Positions 10,533 to 18,981 of a DNA stretch of 64,000 nt are shown piece by piece. The DNA comes from Streptomyces sp. NBC_01485. GTDB taxonomy: Bacteria > Actinomycetota > Actinomycetes > Streptomycetales > Streptomycetaceae. The first letter of the stretch is position 1. Each line of letters starts with the position of its first letter. The position numbers were made by a program, and so were the translations under genes. The notes under the pieces were generated by a model that worked only from the letters and a program-made list of their open reading frames with translations, ran no database searches and was not told the DNA's origin. The stretch is taken from NCBI RefSeq assembly GCF_036227125.1, contig NZ_CP109435.1, positions 3,162,001-3,226,000 of the forward strand, written 5' to 3'.

Positions 10533-10627
10533 TACATGGCTTTCCGTCGGCGGACTTTTGTCCTCAAGGGTCTCACGGACCGCCGACGGCACCCCACGTC
10601 ATGAAGGGATCGCCCGGATCACTGGGA

Positions 10628-12442
10628 TCATCCGGACGAGGAAGGCTTGTAGTCCTCCCCCAGGACGACCGCCACGTCCGCGCTCCCGGAGACCGTGCCC
10701 TTCTTCACCGCGCCGCTGTCCAGGCCCAGGGTCTTGGCGACCTCGACGGCGTTCTCCTTGTCGGCGGCGTCCGCGTAGAGCACCTGGGAGGTGGCCTTCG
10801 TGCTCGCCGGGGTGCCGCCCTCCAGGAAGGTGAAGCCGCCGTTGAGGAGCACCACGCGCGCGTCCTCGGTGTTCGCCTTGGCGCCGCTGGCGTTCTGCAC
10901 GGAGACGCTGACGGCCGCGTCCTTGTCGGGGCTCTTCGCGGTGCCGCCGAGGACGTCCTTGACGACGCTCGCGCTCGCTTCGGCGCTGAGTGTGCCGTCG
11001 GTCTGGACGGGCAGCAGGGCGGTCTTGTAGTCGCCGCCCTTGGCGAGGTCGGCGAGTTTGGCGAGGAAGGCGCCGAGGTCGGTGTCGGTCAGCGAGGGGT
11101 CGAGGATCTGCGCCAGGGTCTGGACGGTGACGGTGGCGCCCTGCGCGTCGGAGGACACCTTGCGCAGCACGCCCTGCATGACCTGGCCGAACCGCTCCAG
11201 TTGGGCGTTCTGGGCCTCGCCCGCGGCGCGGTACGTGGCGTAGGCGACGGCCATCTTGCCGCTGAGGGTCTGGCCCTCCCCCTTGGTGACGAGCGGGGCC
11301 TCGCCCTTCTTGGCGTCGGGCGCGGGCACGGCCGTATTCGTGTCGACCTCGATGTTGCCGACGAGGTCGACGAGGTTCTGCAGGTAGGGGGTGTCGAGGC
11401 GCCAGGTGCCCTGGATCCGGGTGCCGAGGACGGTGTCCAGGGCGTCGCGCGTGCCGGCCGAGCCGTCGTCGTCGACGGACTTGGCGAGGGTCGTCGTGGT
11501 GCCGTCCTGGTCCGTGAGGACGAGGGAGTTGGGCAGCAGGACCGTGGTGGCCTGCTTGGTGGTGGTGTTGTCGACGAGCAGCGCCGTGGCGGTGCCGCCT
11601 CCGGCCGTGTTGTGCAGGTGGACGACGACCACGTCACGCTTCTGGGCGGTGGTGGCGGTCGTGGTGCCGGTGCCGGAGTCCGAGGACGACGACAGGCCGG
11701 GCAGCTTCCCGGCGTACCAGAGGTAGCCCACTCCGCCGACCGCGAACACCGCCAGGGCCACGACGAGGGCGACCATACGGCCGCGGGCGCGGCGCTTGGC
11801 CTCCTCGCGGCGCTCGGTGCGGTTCTCGGTGAAGTTCAGCCAGTCGATGACGTCCTCGGAGTCGCCGTCGGGCACCTCCACGAACGCGAACTGCTCGGTG
11901 TGGTACTCCCGTTGCCCGTCAGCCGCCGTCGCGTCACCGGACTCGGACGCGGACTCGGACTCGGCTTCGGTCCCGGCCCCGGTCCTGCGCTCGGTCCCGT
12001 TCTCGACCGGACCGGCCTGTTGCGGGATGTAGGCGGTCTGCTCGGCCACGCGGGGCTGTTCGACCCGCGGCTGCTGTCCGCCGGCGGCGGTCTGCCCGTA
12101 GGGGTCGTACGGGGCCTGCGGGGCGGTCCCGTAAGGGTCGTACGCGGGGGTGGGCGGCTGCTGACCGGTGTCGTACGGGTCGTAGGCGGGCGGCGACGAC
12201 TGCTGCTGCCCGCCCATGGCGTACGGGTCGTAGCCGTAGCCCTGCCGGCCCTGACCGTGCCCCTGGCCCAGGTCCTGGCTGTGCCCCTGGCCCTGGCCCT
12301 GGTACGGCTGCCCGTACGGGTCGTAGGCCTGCTGCGGGACCTGCTGGGGCGGGACCTGCTGGTAGACGGGCTGGCCGTACTCGTCGTAGCCGACGAGTTC
12401 GTACTGGTCGGCCCCGTACCCCGCGTCGTATCGGTCGTTCAC
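10628..12442 (-). CDS. LytR-CpsA-Psr-like membrane protein with degenerate active site and LytR_C domain
   Basis: 604 residues. The N-terminal third is cytoplasmic, Tyr/Gln/Pro/Gly-rich, with five YDPY repeats. One transmembrane helix follows (MVALVVALAVFAVGGVGYLW). The extracytoplasmic part has the LCP fold order (DVVVVHLHNTAGGGTATALL, TTVLLPNSLVLT, LNGKMA-type helix QTLSGKMAVAYATYRA) and ends in a LytR_C domain (SVQNASGAKANTEDARVVLL). Active LCP enzymes, which transfer wall polymers to peptidoglycan, carry R-x-D-T and S-I-P-R-D motifs. Here those positions read TATALL and LLPNS, so the catalytic Arg/Asp appear lost. GTG at 12442 has GAGAGGGG upstream and lies 16 nt after nadD. It could be regulatory or scaffolding rather than catalytic. 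Confidence 0.8.
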   Translation of the reverse strand: MNDRYDAGYGADQYELVGYDEYGQPVYQQVPPQQVPQQAYDPYGQPYQGQGQGHSQDLGQGHGQGRQGYGYDPYAMGGQQQSSPPAYDPYDTGQQPPTPAYDPYGTAPQAPYDPYGQTAAGGQQPRVEQPRVAEQTAYIPQQAGPVENGTERRTGAGTEAESESASESGDATAADGQREYHTEQFAFVEVPDGDSEDVIDWLNFTENRTERREEAKRRARGRMVALVVALAVFAVGGVGYLWYAGKLPGLSSSSDSGTGTTTATTAQKRDVVVVHLHNTAGGGTATALLVDNTTTKQATTVLLPNSLVLTDQDGTTTTLAKSVDDDGSAGTRDALDTVLGTRIQGTWRLDTPYLQNLVDLVGNIEVDTNTAVPAPDAKKGEAPLVTKGEGQTLSGKMAVAYATYRAAGEAQNAQLERFGQVMQGVLRKVSSDAQGATVTVQTLAQILDPSLTDTDLGAFLAKLADLAKGGDYKTALLPVQTDGTLSAEASASVVKDVLGGTAKSPDKDAAVSVSVQNASGAKANTEDARVVLLNGGFTFLEGGTPASTKATSQVLYADAADKENAVEVAKTLGLDSGAVKKGTVSGSADVAVVLGEDYKPSSSG

Positions 12443-12458
12443 CGGTACCCCTCTCGGC

Positions 12459-13085
12459 TCACTCGCCGCGGTACAGCTCGCGCTTGTCGATGTAGCGCAC
12501 GACGCCGTCCGGCACCAGATACCAGACGGGGTCGCCCTTGGCGACTCTCGCACGGCAGTCTGTGGAGGAGATTGCGAGCGCGGGGACCTCGACGAGCGAG
12601 ACGCCGCCCTCGGGCAGGCCTTGGTCGGACAGGACATGGCCCGGCCTGGTGACCCCGATGAAGTGCGAGAGGGAGAAGAGTTCCTCGCTGTCCCGCCAGG
12701 TCAGGATCTGGCCGAGGGCGTCGGCGCCGGTGATGAAGAAGAGGTCGGCGGTGGGGTTGAGGGACCGCAGGTCGCGCAGGGTGTCCACGGTGTAGGTAGG
12801 GCCGCCGCGGTCGATGTCGATACGGCTGACCGAGAACTGCGGGTTCTCGGCGGTCGCGATGACCGTCATCAGGTAGCGGTCCTCGGCCGGGGAGACACTG
12901 CGGTGGGTCTTCTGCCACGGCTGCCCGGTCGGCACGAACACGACCTCGTCCAACTGGAACTGCGCGGCGACCTCGCTGGCCGCCACGAGGTGTCCGTGGT
13001 GGATCGGATCGAACGTCCCGCCCATGACACCGAGGCGGCGCTTGCCGGGGTTCGACGGGCCGGTAGGCATGTCCTGCTCTCCCAT
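12459..13085 (-). CDS. nadD: Nicotinate-nucleotide adenylyltransferase
   Basis: Converts nicotinate mononucleotide and ATP to deamido-NAD in NAD synthesis. 208 residues. The nucleotidyltransferase motif [11 protein letters not shown] is at about 21-31. The second motif ISSTDCR (family I-S-S-T/S-x-I/C-R) is near 176, and [15 protein letters not shown] and VPTGQPWQK fit NadD substrate contacts. The start could also be the second ATG (13070), which has GGAG 8 nt upstream. It is the first gene of the operon running to the histidine phosphatase. Confidence 0.95.
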   Translation of the reverse strand: MGEQDMPTGPSNPGKRRLGVMGGTFDPIHHGHLVAASEVAAQFQLDEVVFVPTGQPWQKTHRSVSPAEDRYLMTVIATAENPQFSVSRIDIDRGGPTYTVDTLRDLRSLNPTADLFFITGADALGQILTWRDSEELFSLSHFIGVTRPGHVLSDQGLPEGGVSLVEVPALAISSTDCRARVAKGDPVWYLVPDGVVRYIDKRELYRGE

Positions 13086-13209
13086 GCGTGCAGACCCTAC
13101 CGGCCCGGCCTGAGGGCCCCGGCCGACGGATGCCCGGAGCGCCCCGCTATGCCGGAACCCCCGTCGGTGAACGCGGTGAACACTCCGAACACAGTGGACA
13201 CGTGGTGTC

Positions 13210-13374
13210 TCAGCGGTCGCGGTTGAAACGGGTGGTGATCCACAGCAGGAGCAGCAGGATGAGGAAAGCGCCGCCGCCGGTGATCAGCGGGTTGAGGCTC
13301 TCGTGGTTGCCACCGTGCTCCTCGCCCTCGGCGGCGAGGGTGACCAGCTGGGCAGCGGCGCTGTGAAGGCTCAT
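13210..13374 (-). CDS. 54-residue single-pass membrane protein
   Basis: The protein begins [20 protein letters not shown], has a His/Asn/Glu-rich stretch, and then one strong transmembrane helix ([18 protein letters not shown]) ending in a basic tail NRDR. The predicted topology is N-outside, C-inside. No family recognised. A second tiny single-pass protein of similar size follows upstream at 13484-13645, and both precede nadD on the same strand. Support is a clean ATG-to-TGA frame with sensible membrane topology; the ribosome site is weak. Confidence 0.6.
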   Translation of the reverse strand: MSLHSAAAQLVTLAAEGEEHGGNHESLNPLITGGGAFLILLLLLWITTRFNRDR

Positions 13375-13483
13375 CTTCGGCAGGACCTATCCGGTGTGGG
13401 CGGAATAAAGACGTCGGCCCATCGTAAGCGGGCGGCTCGGCGGCGATCACGCCGACTCCGCCATCGGGAACCTTCCCGACGGC

Positions 13484-13645
13484 TCAGTCGTCCTTCCGCT
13501 TGTAGCCCCGTAGCAGGAACCACGCGGTGAGCACACAGCCCAGGATCATCACGACCAGTACGACGCGGAGCAGATTCCCCGCCCCCTGCTGCTGGGCGGC
13601 GCCGGCGGCTTCGGTGAGCCAGGCGGCTGTGGGACGGTGCTCCAT
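13484..13645 (-). CDS. 53-residue single-pass membrane protein
   Basis: The protein begins MEHRPTAAWLTEAAGAAQQQ, has one helix (VVLVVMILGCVLTAWFLL) and ends in basic RGYKRKDD, which sets the C-terminus in the cytoplasm. GGAGTC lies about 7 nt upstream of the ATG. It matches the neighbour at 13210-13374 in size and architecture but not in sequence. The Lys/Arg-Asp end is typical of many small streptomycete membrane proteins of unknown role. Confidence 0.65.
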   Translation of the reverse strand: MEHRPTAAWLTEAAGAAQQQGAGNLLRVVLVVMILGCVLTAWFLLRGYKRKDD

Positions 13646-13795
13646 GGTGTGGGACTCCTTCGGTGTAGTGCCCGTCCACGGTAACGCCGCCTAGGCTGGG
13701 CCCTGCTTCGGGGGCGCAAAGGGCCGCACAAGGGTCCGTAAAGGGTCAGGACAAGGGTCAGGCAGAGGGCCACAGAGACGCACATGGGGGAAGAC

Positions 13796-14926
13796 ATGTC
13801 CGACGACGCCCACGAGAACGACGGCGCGGGCCATGAGCACGTGCCGAGCAGGCAGCGCAGGCGCTTCCCCGGAATCTCCTCGCGAGCCTACGAGCACCCG
13901 GCCGACCGTTCCGCCCTGGTGGCGCTGCGCAGGCTGAGCGGTTTCGACACGGTGTTCAAGGCGCTCAGCGGGCTGTTGCCCGAGCGCAGTCTCCGGCTGC
14001 TGTTCCTGTCCGATTCGGTGCGGGTCTCCGACCAGCAGTTCGCGCACCTCAACGACATGCTGCGGGACGCCTGTCACATCCTGGACCTGGAGAAGGTCCC
14101 GCCGATGTACGTCAACCAGGACCCGCAGCCCAACGCGATGTGCATCGGTCTGGACGAGCCGATCATCATGGTCACCACCGGGCTCGTCGAGCTGCTCGAC
14201 GAGGAGGAGATGCGGGCGGTCATCGGCCACGAGGTGGGTCACGCCCTGTCCGGGCACGCCGTGTACCGCACGATCCTGCTGTTCCTGACCAACCTGGCGG
14301 TCCGGGTCGCCTGGATCCCGCTGGGCAACCTCGCGATCATGGCGATCGTGACGGCGCTGCGCGAGTGGTTCCGCAAGTCGGAGCTGTCCGCCGACCGCGC
14401 GGGGCTCCTCGTCGGCCAGGATCTGAAGGCGTCGATGCGGGGGCTGATGAAGATCGCCGGCGGCAACCATCTGCACGAGATGAACGTGGACGCGTTCCTG
14501 AAGCAGGCCGAGGAGTACGAGGCCGGCGGCGACCTGCGCGACTCCGTGCTGAAGATCCTCAACGTGCTGCCCCGCACCCACCCCTTCACCACCGTGCGTG
14601 CGGCCGAGCTGAAGAAGTGGGCCGAGTCCCGCGACCACCAGCGGATCATGGACGGCCACTACCCGCGGCGCGACGAGGACAAGGACACCTCGGTCACGGA
14701 CTCCTTCCGCGAGTCCGCCGCCCACTACGCGACCAGCGTCAAGAGCTCCAAGGACCCGCTGATGAAGCTGGTCAGCGACATCGCGGGCGGGGCGGGCGAC
14801 CTGGGCGGCCGGGTACGGCGCGGCTTCGGCGGCTTCGCGACTCCGACCTCTCCCCCGCCGAACGACCAGCCGCCCCGGAACGGCTCGGCCGACCCGACGG
14901 ACCCCCCGCCGCACGACGAGCACTGA
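13796..14926 (+). CDS. M48-family zinc metallopeptidase
   Basis: About 376 residues. Zinc motif HEVGH at 145-149, third ligand Glu196 in KSELSADRAG, and RTHPFTTVRAAELKKWAE (family H-P-x-x-x-x-R-x-x-x-L) further on, so the active site is complete. The hydrophobic stretch after HEVGHALSGHAVY (ILLFLTNLAVRVAWIPLGNLAIMAIV) places the catalytic part at the membrane, as in HtpX-type proteases. The C-terminal 100 residues are Pro/Asp-rich and disordered. ATG at 13796 has GGGGGA 5 nt upstream; an ATG four codons earlier lacks one. It is transcribed against its neighbours and may act in membrane-protein quality control. Confidence 0.9.
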   Translation: MSDDAHENDGAGHEHVPSRQRRRFPGISSRAYEHPADRSALVALRRLSGFDTVFKALSGLLPERSLRLLFLSDSVRVSDQQFAHLNDMLRDACHILDLEKVPPMYVNQDPQPNAMCIGLDEPIIMVTTGLVELLDEEEMRAVIGHEVGHALSGHAVYRTILLFLTNLAVRVAWIPLGNLAIMAIVTALREWFRKSELSADRAGLLVGQDLKASMRGLMKIAGGNHLHEMNVDAFLKQAEEYEAGGDLRDSVLKILNVLPRTHPFTTVRAAELKKWAESRDHQRIMDGHYPRRDEDKDTSVTDSFRESAAHYATSVKSSKDPLMKLVSDIAGGAGDLGGRVRRGFGGFATPTSPPPNDQPPRNGSADPTDPPPHDEH

Positions 14927-14963
14927 CGACTCCCACCACCGGCCCCCAGCCCCTCACAACCCC

Positions 14964-16034
14964 TCACACCTTCGGCTGCGCGCTGGTCGACAAGGCGCCG
15001 CACAAGGGTGTCGTGCCGCCGGTCGCGTAGGGGTCCGTGCCGGCCGGGCCGCCCGTTTTGGCGGTCTCGCCGGCCAGCAGGGGGCGTAGGTGGTTGGTGG
15101 AGTTCTCGGCGCAGGACAGGGGGCCGGCCTGGACGTAGGCGACGATCAGGTGGAGCTGGTGGGTGCGCAGGTCGTCGCGGTCGAAGCGGAAGTGCAGCTC
15201 ACGGCGGACGGTGAAGAGGGAGGCCGGGGCCGTGGCGGCGGCGCCGGTGGGCCGTAGCGCGTAGACGAAGGTGTGGTCGGCCGTGACCTCGAGGGTCGAG
15301 GCGTCGGTCTCGGCGGCCTGCAGGGTCCCCTGGACGCGGATGCTGCTGCCGGCGAGCTGGGCCTGGGTGGGGTCGAAGCGGACCAGCCAGCCGGTCGGCG
15401 CGTGCCTGCCGTCGGCGGCCGGGTGACTGAAGCTCTCGTCGAACTGGTCGAGCTGCTCGGCGTCGATCAGGGCGCGCACGGGCCGCACCTGCTGCCCGGT
15501 GAGCACCTCCGGGTAGAGGGAGGAGTGCACGATGTAGTCCTTGGCCGTGGTCAGGGCGGTGACGACCTGGCTGTCGGAGAAGTGCGCGGTGCGCCGTGAG
15601 GCGGGCAGCGGAATGCCCTCGGCGCCGATGCGGAACCGCGCGGCGGGGCTGTGCGCGAACAGCGACTCGGGGTCGGCCGCCCCGGGCACGGCGCCCTGCG
15701 GGGAGAGCGGGATGACGGTCATCCGCAGGGGCTCCACGGGCCCGCGCAGCACCGAGTCCTGGTACGGGCTGCGTACGCCCATGTAGACGGCGGTGCCGAA
15801 GGCGACGGCGATCAGCAGGACCAGGATCAGCACCTGCCGGGACAGCCCCCGGCGCAGGGGCGGGCGGCGGCGGACGGCGGGCGCGTGGTCGGCCAGGCGC
15901 TCCTGCGCGGAGTACTCCTGGATGCGGGCAGCGCGAACGAACGATTCGTCGAAGACGACGGATCGGTACTCGTCCTCTCCGCCTCCGGAAGTGCTCTCGG
16001 GTGTCCCCTCGGGTGGGTCTCCAGGCCCGGCCAT
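14964..16034 (-). CDS. Conserved membrane protein with extracellular domain, function unknown
   Basis: 356 residues. The acidic cytoplasmic N-terminus holds YRSVVFDESFVRAARIQEYS and AQERL; a basic Arg-rich patch precedes a single helix (VLILVLLIAVAFGTAVYMG). The remaining 260 residues lie outside. They contain two Cys (GPLSCAENST and TTPLCGAL) that could form a disulfide, and no catalytic motif I recognise. The next gene upstream (16169-16726) carries the same SVVFDE-x-FV-x-AA...ERL block before its own helix. The pair therefore probably binds the same cytoplasmic partner. Confidence 0.8.
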   Translation of the reverse strand: MAGPGDPPEGTPESTSGGGEDEYRSVVFDESFVRAARIQEYSAQERLADHAPAVRRRPPLRRGLSRQVLILVLLIAVAFGTAVYMGVRSPYQDSVLRGPVEPLRMTVIPLSPQGAVPGAADPESLFAHSPAARFRIGAEGIPLPASRRTAHFSDSQVVTALTTAKDYIVHSSLYPEVLTGQQVRPVRALIDAEQLDQFDESFSHPAADGRHAPTGWLVRFDPTQAQLAGSSIRVQGTLQAAETDASTLEVTADHTFVYALRPTGAAATAPASLFTVRRELHFRFDRDDLRTHQLHLIVAYVQAGPLSCAENSTNHLRPLLAGETAKTGGPAGTDPYATGGTTPLCGALSTSAQPKV

Positions 16035-16168
16035 ACTTTGAGAGTAGGTCGCACGGAGCCCAGGTAAACGCCCTGCTGTACGACAAGTTCTGACAGGTTC
16101 TCACCGGCTTCGGCCGCGCGCCCGGAGCCTTCGCACAGCCGTGCGTCACACATCCGTCAAACGTGTGT

Positions 16169-16726
16169 TCAGGGCGTGTGCGGGAACGCCGAGACGGGTG
16201 GCTGGGAATAGCTGGCCGACGCCGACGGGGGCGGCACGCTCCCCTGCTCGAGACCGGTCGTGGCGGGCAGCGGCACCTGGTCGCGGCTGCCGGAGGAGGA
16301 CGCGCCCCGGTAGACCGCGGCGAAGGCCAGCGCCACCATGCCGACGCCCATGATCACGGCGAGCATCCAGGCCACCGGGCGATGCCAGCGGACGTGCCTG
16401 CCGTAGGTCCCGGGAGCTCCGTAGCGGCCTTCGAGGAGGTCGGCGTCGTCCAGGTCGTCGAGTTCCGGATCATGGCCGAAATCGCCGGGTCCGTCGGGGC
16501 CGTAGGCGTCGTCGTAGCGGTCGCCCCGGGCGCGGGCCCGGCGGGCCTCCGCCTCGGAGGCCTCGGCTCTCGCCTCCGCGGCGGCCAGGAGGCGTTCGAC
16601 GGCGGTCGGCTCGTGCACCACGGCCGCCTGTACGAAGGCCTCGTCGAAGACCACGGATGCGAACTCTTCGTCCGACACCCCGCGGTCGTGTTCGTCGTCG
16701 GGCTCCCAGCCGTCAGGGAACGGCAT
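16169..16726 (-). CDS. Small membrane protein sharing the SVVFDE motif with its neighbour
   Basis: About 185 residues. The N-terminal block FASVVFDEAFVQAAVVHEPT, then AVERLL, parallels the neighbour at 14964-16034. A helical Ala/Glu/Arg region and a very acidic, Tyr/Gly/Asp-rich stretch (residues 60-115) precede one transmembrane helix (WMLAVIMGVGMVALAFAAVY). The outside tail is short and Ser/Pro-rich. ATG at 16726 is preferred; GTG at 16747 is the alternative. Only the cytoplasmic motif and single helix are shared with the neighbour, which suggests duplication followed by loss or gain of the outer domain. Confidence 0.75.
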   Translation of the reverse strand: MPFPDGWEPDDEHDRGVSDEEFASVVFDEAFVQAAVVHEPTAVERLLAAAEARAEASEAEARRARARGDRYDDAYGPDGPGDFGHDPELDDLDDADLLEGRYGAPGTYGRHVRWHRPVAWMLAVIMGVGMVALAFAAVYRGASSSGSRDQVPLPATTGLEQGSVPPPSASASYSQPPVSAFPHTP

Positions 16727-16799
16727 ACCCCCCACGTCCTCCGGCACGAGTCCAGAGTAGACCTGGAGGGTCAATTTGGGCAGGCGGTACGGAAATTCG

Positions 16800-18086
16800 T
16801 CAGCGGCGCACGTGCCCGTCGCCCGTGACGATGTACTTGGTGCTGGTCAGCTCCGGCAGGCCCATCGGGCCCCGGGCGTGCAGCTTCTGGGTGGAGATGC
16901 CGATCTCCGCGCCGAAGCCGAACTGGCCGCCGTCGGTGAAGCGGGTGGAGGCGTTCACGGCCACCGTGGTGGAGTCGACCAGCTGGGTGAAGCGGCGGGC
17001 CGCCTGCTGCGAGGTGGTCACGATCGCCTCGGTGTGACCGGAGGTCCACAGCCGGATGTGCTCGACGGCCTTGTCGAGGGAGTCGACGACCGCCGCGGCG
17101 ATGTCGTACGACAGGTACTCCGTCTCCCAGTCCTCGGGCGTGGCCTCGACCACGGTCGCCTTGGAGTCCTTGGCGTAGGCCAGCACCCGCTCGTCGGCGT
17201 GCACGGTCACGCCCGCCTCGGCGAGCGCGTCGAGGGCGCGGGGCAGGAACTCGGGGGCGATGTCCTGGTGGACCAGGAGGGTCTCGGCGGAGTTGCAGAC
17301 GCTCGGCCGCTGCGCCTTGGAGTTGATCAGGATGTCGATCGCCATGTCGAGGTCGGCGTGAGCGTCGACGTAGACGTGGCAGTTGCCGACGCCGGTCTCG
17401 ATGACCGGGACGGTGGACTCGGTGACGACGGTCTGGATGAGCGAGGCGCCGCCGCGCGGGATGAGGACGTCGACCAGACCGCGGGAGCGCATCAGCTCGC
17501 GCACGCTGTCGCGGCCCTCGCCGGGCACGAGCTGTACGGCGTCGGCGGGCAGCCCGGCGCCGCCGACGGCGTCGCGGATCACCCGCACGAGGGCGGTGTT
17601 CGACTCGTAGGCGGAGGACGAGCCGCGCAGCAGGACCGCGTTGCCGGACTTCAGGCAGAGGGCGGCGGCGTCCACGGTGACGTTCGGCCGGGCCTCGTAG
17701 ATGATGCCGACGACGCCGAGCGGGACGCGGACCTGGCGCAGGTCGATGCCGTTGGGGAGGGTGGAGCCGCGGACGACCTCGCCGACCGGGTCGGGCAGCG
17801 CGACGACGTCCCGCACGTCGGAGGCGATGGCGCGGACCCGCTCCGGGGTGAGGGTCAGCCGGTCGACGATCGACTCGCTGGTCCCGGCCTCGCGCGCCTT
17901 GGCGATGTCCTTGGCGTTGGCCTCGACGATCTCACTCGTACGGACCTCCAGCGCGTCCGCGATGGCGAGCAGCGCGTCGTCCTTGGCGGCCCGGGGCAGC
18001 GGCGCGAGGTCGGCGGCGGCCGCCTTGGCCCGGTAGGCGGCGCGGGTGACCGGGGACATGGAGTCGTACGGCGAGAGCGTGGTCAT
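16800..18086 (-). CDS. proA: Gamma-glutamyl phosphate reductase
   Basis: Second step of proline synthesis: reduces gamma-glutamyl phosphate to glutamate semialdehyde with NADPH. 428 residues, normal length. The catalytic cysteine lies in [13 protein letters not shown]. Other conserved blocks are [51 protein letters not shown] and the C-terminal [20 protein letters not shown]. It is separated from proB by an unrelated small gene, and all three read in the same direction, so co-transcription is likely. Confidence 0.97.
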   Translation of the reverse strand: MTTLSPYDSMSPVTRAAYRAKAAAADLAPLPRAAKDDALLAIADALEVRTSEIVEANAKDIAKAREAGTSESIVDRLTLTPERVRAIASDVRDVVALPDPVGEVVRGSTLPNGIDLRQVRVPLGVVGIIYEARPNVTVDAAALCLKSGNAVLLRGSSSAYESNTALVRVIRDAVGGAGLPADAVQLVPGEGRDSVRELMRSRGLVDVLIPRGGASLIQTVVTESTVPVIETGVGNCHVYVDAHADLDMAIDILINSKAQRPSVCNSAETLLVHQDIAPEFLPRALDALAEAGVTVHADERVLAYAKDSKATVVEATPEDWETEYLSYDIAAAVVDSLDKAVEHIRLWTSGHTEAIVTTSQQAARRFTQLVDSTTVAVNASTRFTDGGQFGFGAEIGISTQKLHARGPMGLPELTSTKYIVTGDGHVRR

Positions 18087-18251
18087 ACGGGAAGGGTAGT
18101 GCGCCGCGCGGGCCCCTTCACCCCTCGTTCCAGCCCCCGAGACCCCCTTTGCGCCTAAACCGGCGCCGCTCTCGCGGACGTGGTTGCTCGCCGTGGGGGT
18201 TCCTCAATCAATGGTCACGGTCCGTGGTCGCTATCAATTCCGTGACCGCTG

Positions 18252-18824
18252 TCAATAGGGATGTACACCCACCGGCGTCGCCGGGGCCGGGCCGTAGCCC
18301 TCCGCGATGCGCTGGTGGTAGGTCTGGCGGTCGATGACCTCCAGGCCGACGATCTCCCAGGGCGGCAGGCCGGCCGTCTGGCGGTGCTCGCCCCACAGGC
18401 GCAGGGCGACGGCCGCCGCGTCGTGCAGGTCGCGGGCCTCCTCCCAGTACCGGATCTCGGCGTGATCGCCCGCGTATCTGCTGGTCAGGAGGAAGGGGTG
18501 GTCGTGGGCGAGTTGTTCGAGCGCGCGCCGGACCTCCGCCACCGGGGCCTCCTCGCCGGAGACGCTGAGGGTGACATGCCACAGCCGGGGAAGGTCCGCG
18601 GGCCGTCCGCCCTTCGACTCGGCGTCCTCCTGGGCCTGGGCCTGGGCCCGGTACCGCTCGCCGGCCGCCACGCTGGTCAGGGCGCGCTCCTCGCCGGGCG
18701 CCCGCGCCGCCGACGAACCCGCCGCGCGGGACGCCGTCGCCGACGACGATGACGCCGATGACGTGGAACCGGTCCCGCCGGTACTCCCGCGGGCCGCTGC
18801 CACCCCAGGGCGCACTCGTCTCAC
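18252..18824 (-). CDS. Conserved hypothetical protein between proB and proA
   Basis: GTG at 18824 is chosen because AAAGGAGG lies 5 nt upstream; the longer frame to 18944 has no ribosome site. About 190 residues. The N-terminal third is Ser/Ala/Gly low complexity. The rest is a compact alpha/beta domain with LWHVTLSVSGEEAPVAEVRR, HPFLLTSRYAGDHAEIRYWE and LPPWEIVGLEVIDRQTYHQR. The H-x-T-L-S-V strand recalls 2H-phosphoesterases, but no second H-x-T/S motif is seen, so I do not assign that function. No membrane segment or signal peptide. Confidence 0.75.
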   Translation of the reverse strand: MRRVRPGVAAARGSTGGTGSTSSASSSSATASRAAGSSAARAPGEERALTSVAAGERYRAQAQAQEDAESKGGRPADLPRLWHVTLSVSGEEAPVAEVRRALEQLAHDHPFLLTSRYAGDHAEIRYWEEARDLHDAAAVALRLWGEHRQTAGLPPWEIVGLEVIDRQTYHQRIAEGYGPAPATPVGVHPY

Positions 18825-18981
18825 GACGGCCTCCTTTACGCAGCGCTCGTGCGGGGATGTGTCCGGCGGTGACCCGCCGGACTCCCGCAGCCTGTCCCTG
18901 AGACAAAGTTGAGCAGGCCGCACGGCTCCGTGGGGCGGTTTCACGGAACGTCCCCCACCGGTACGGACCGTTCGAGCGGGT

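Noticed and set aside
18252..18824. 2H-phosphoesterase (RNA ligase-like) assignment for the gene between proB and proA
   Set aside because: Only one H-x-T motif (HVTL) is visible; the second required motif is absent.
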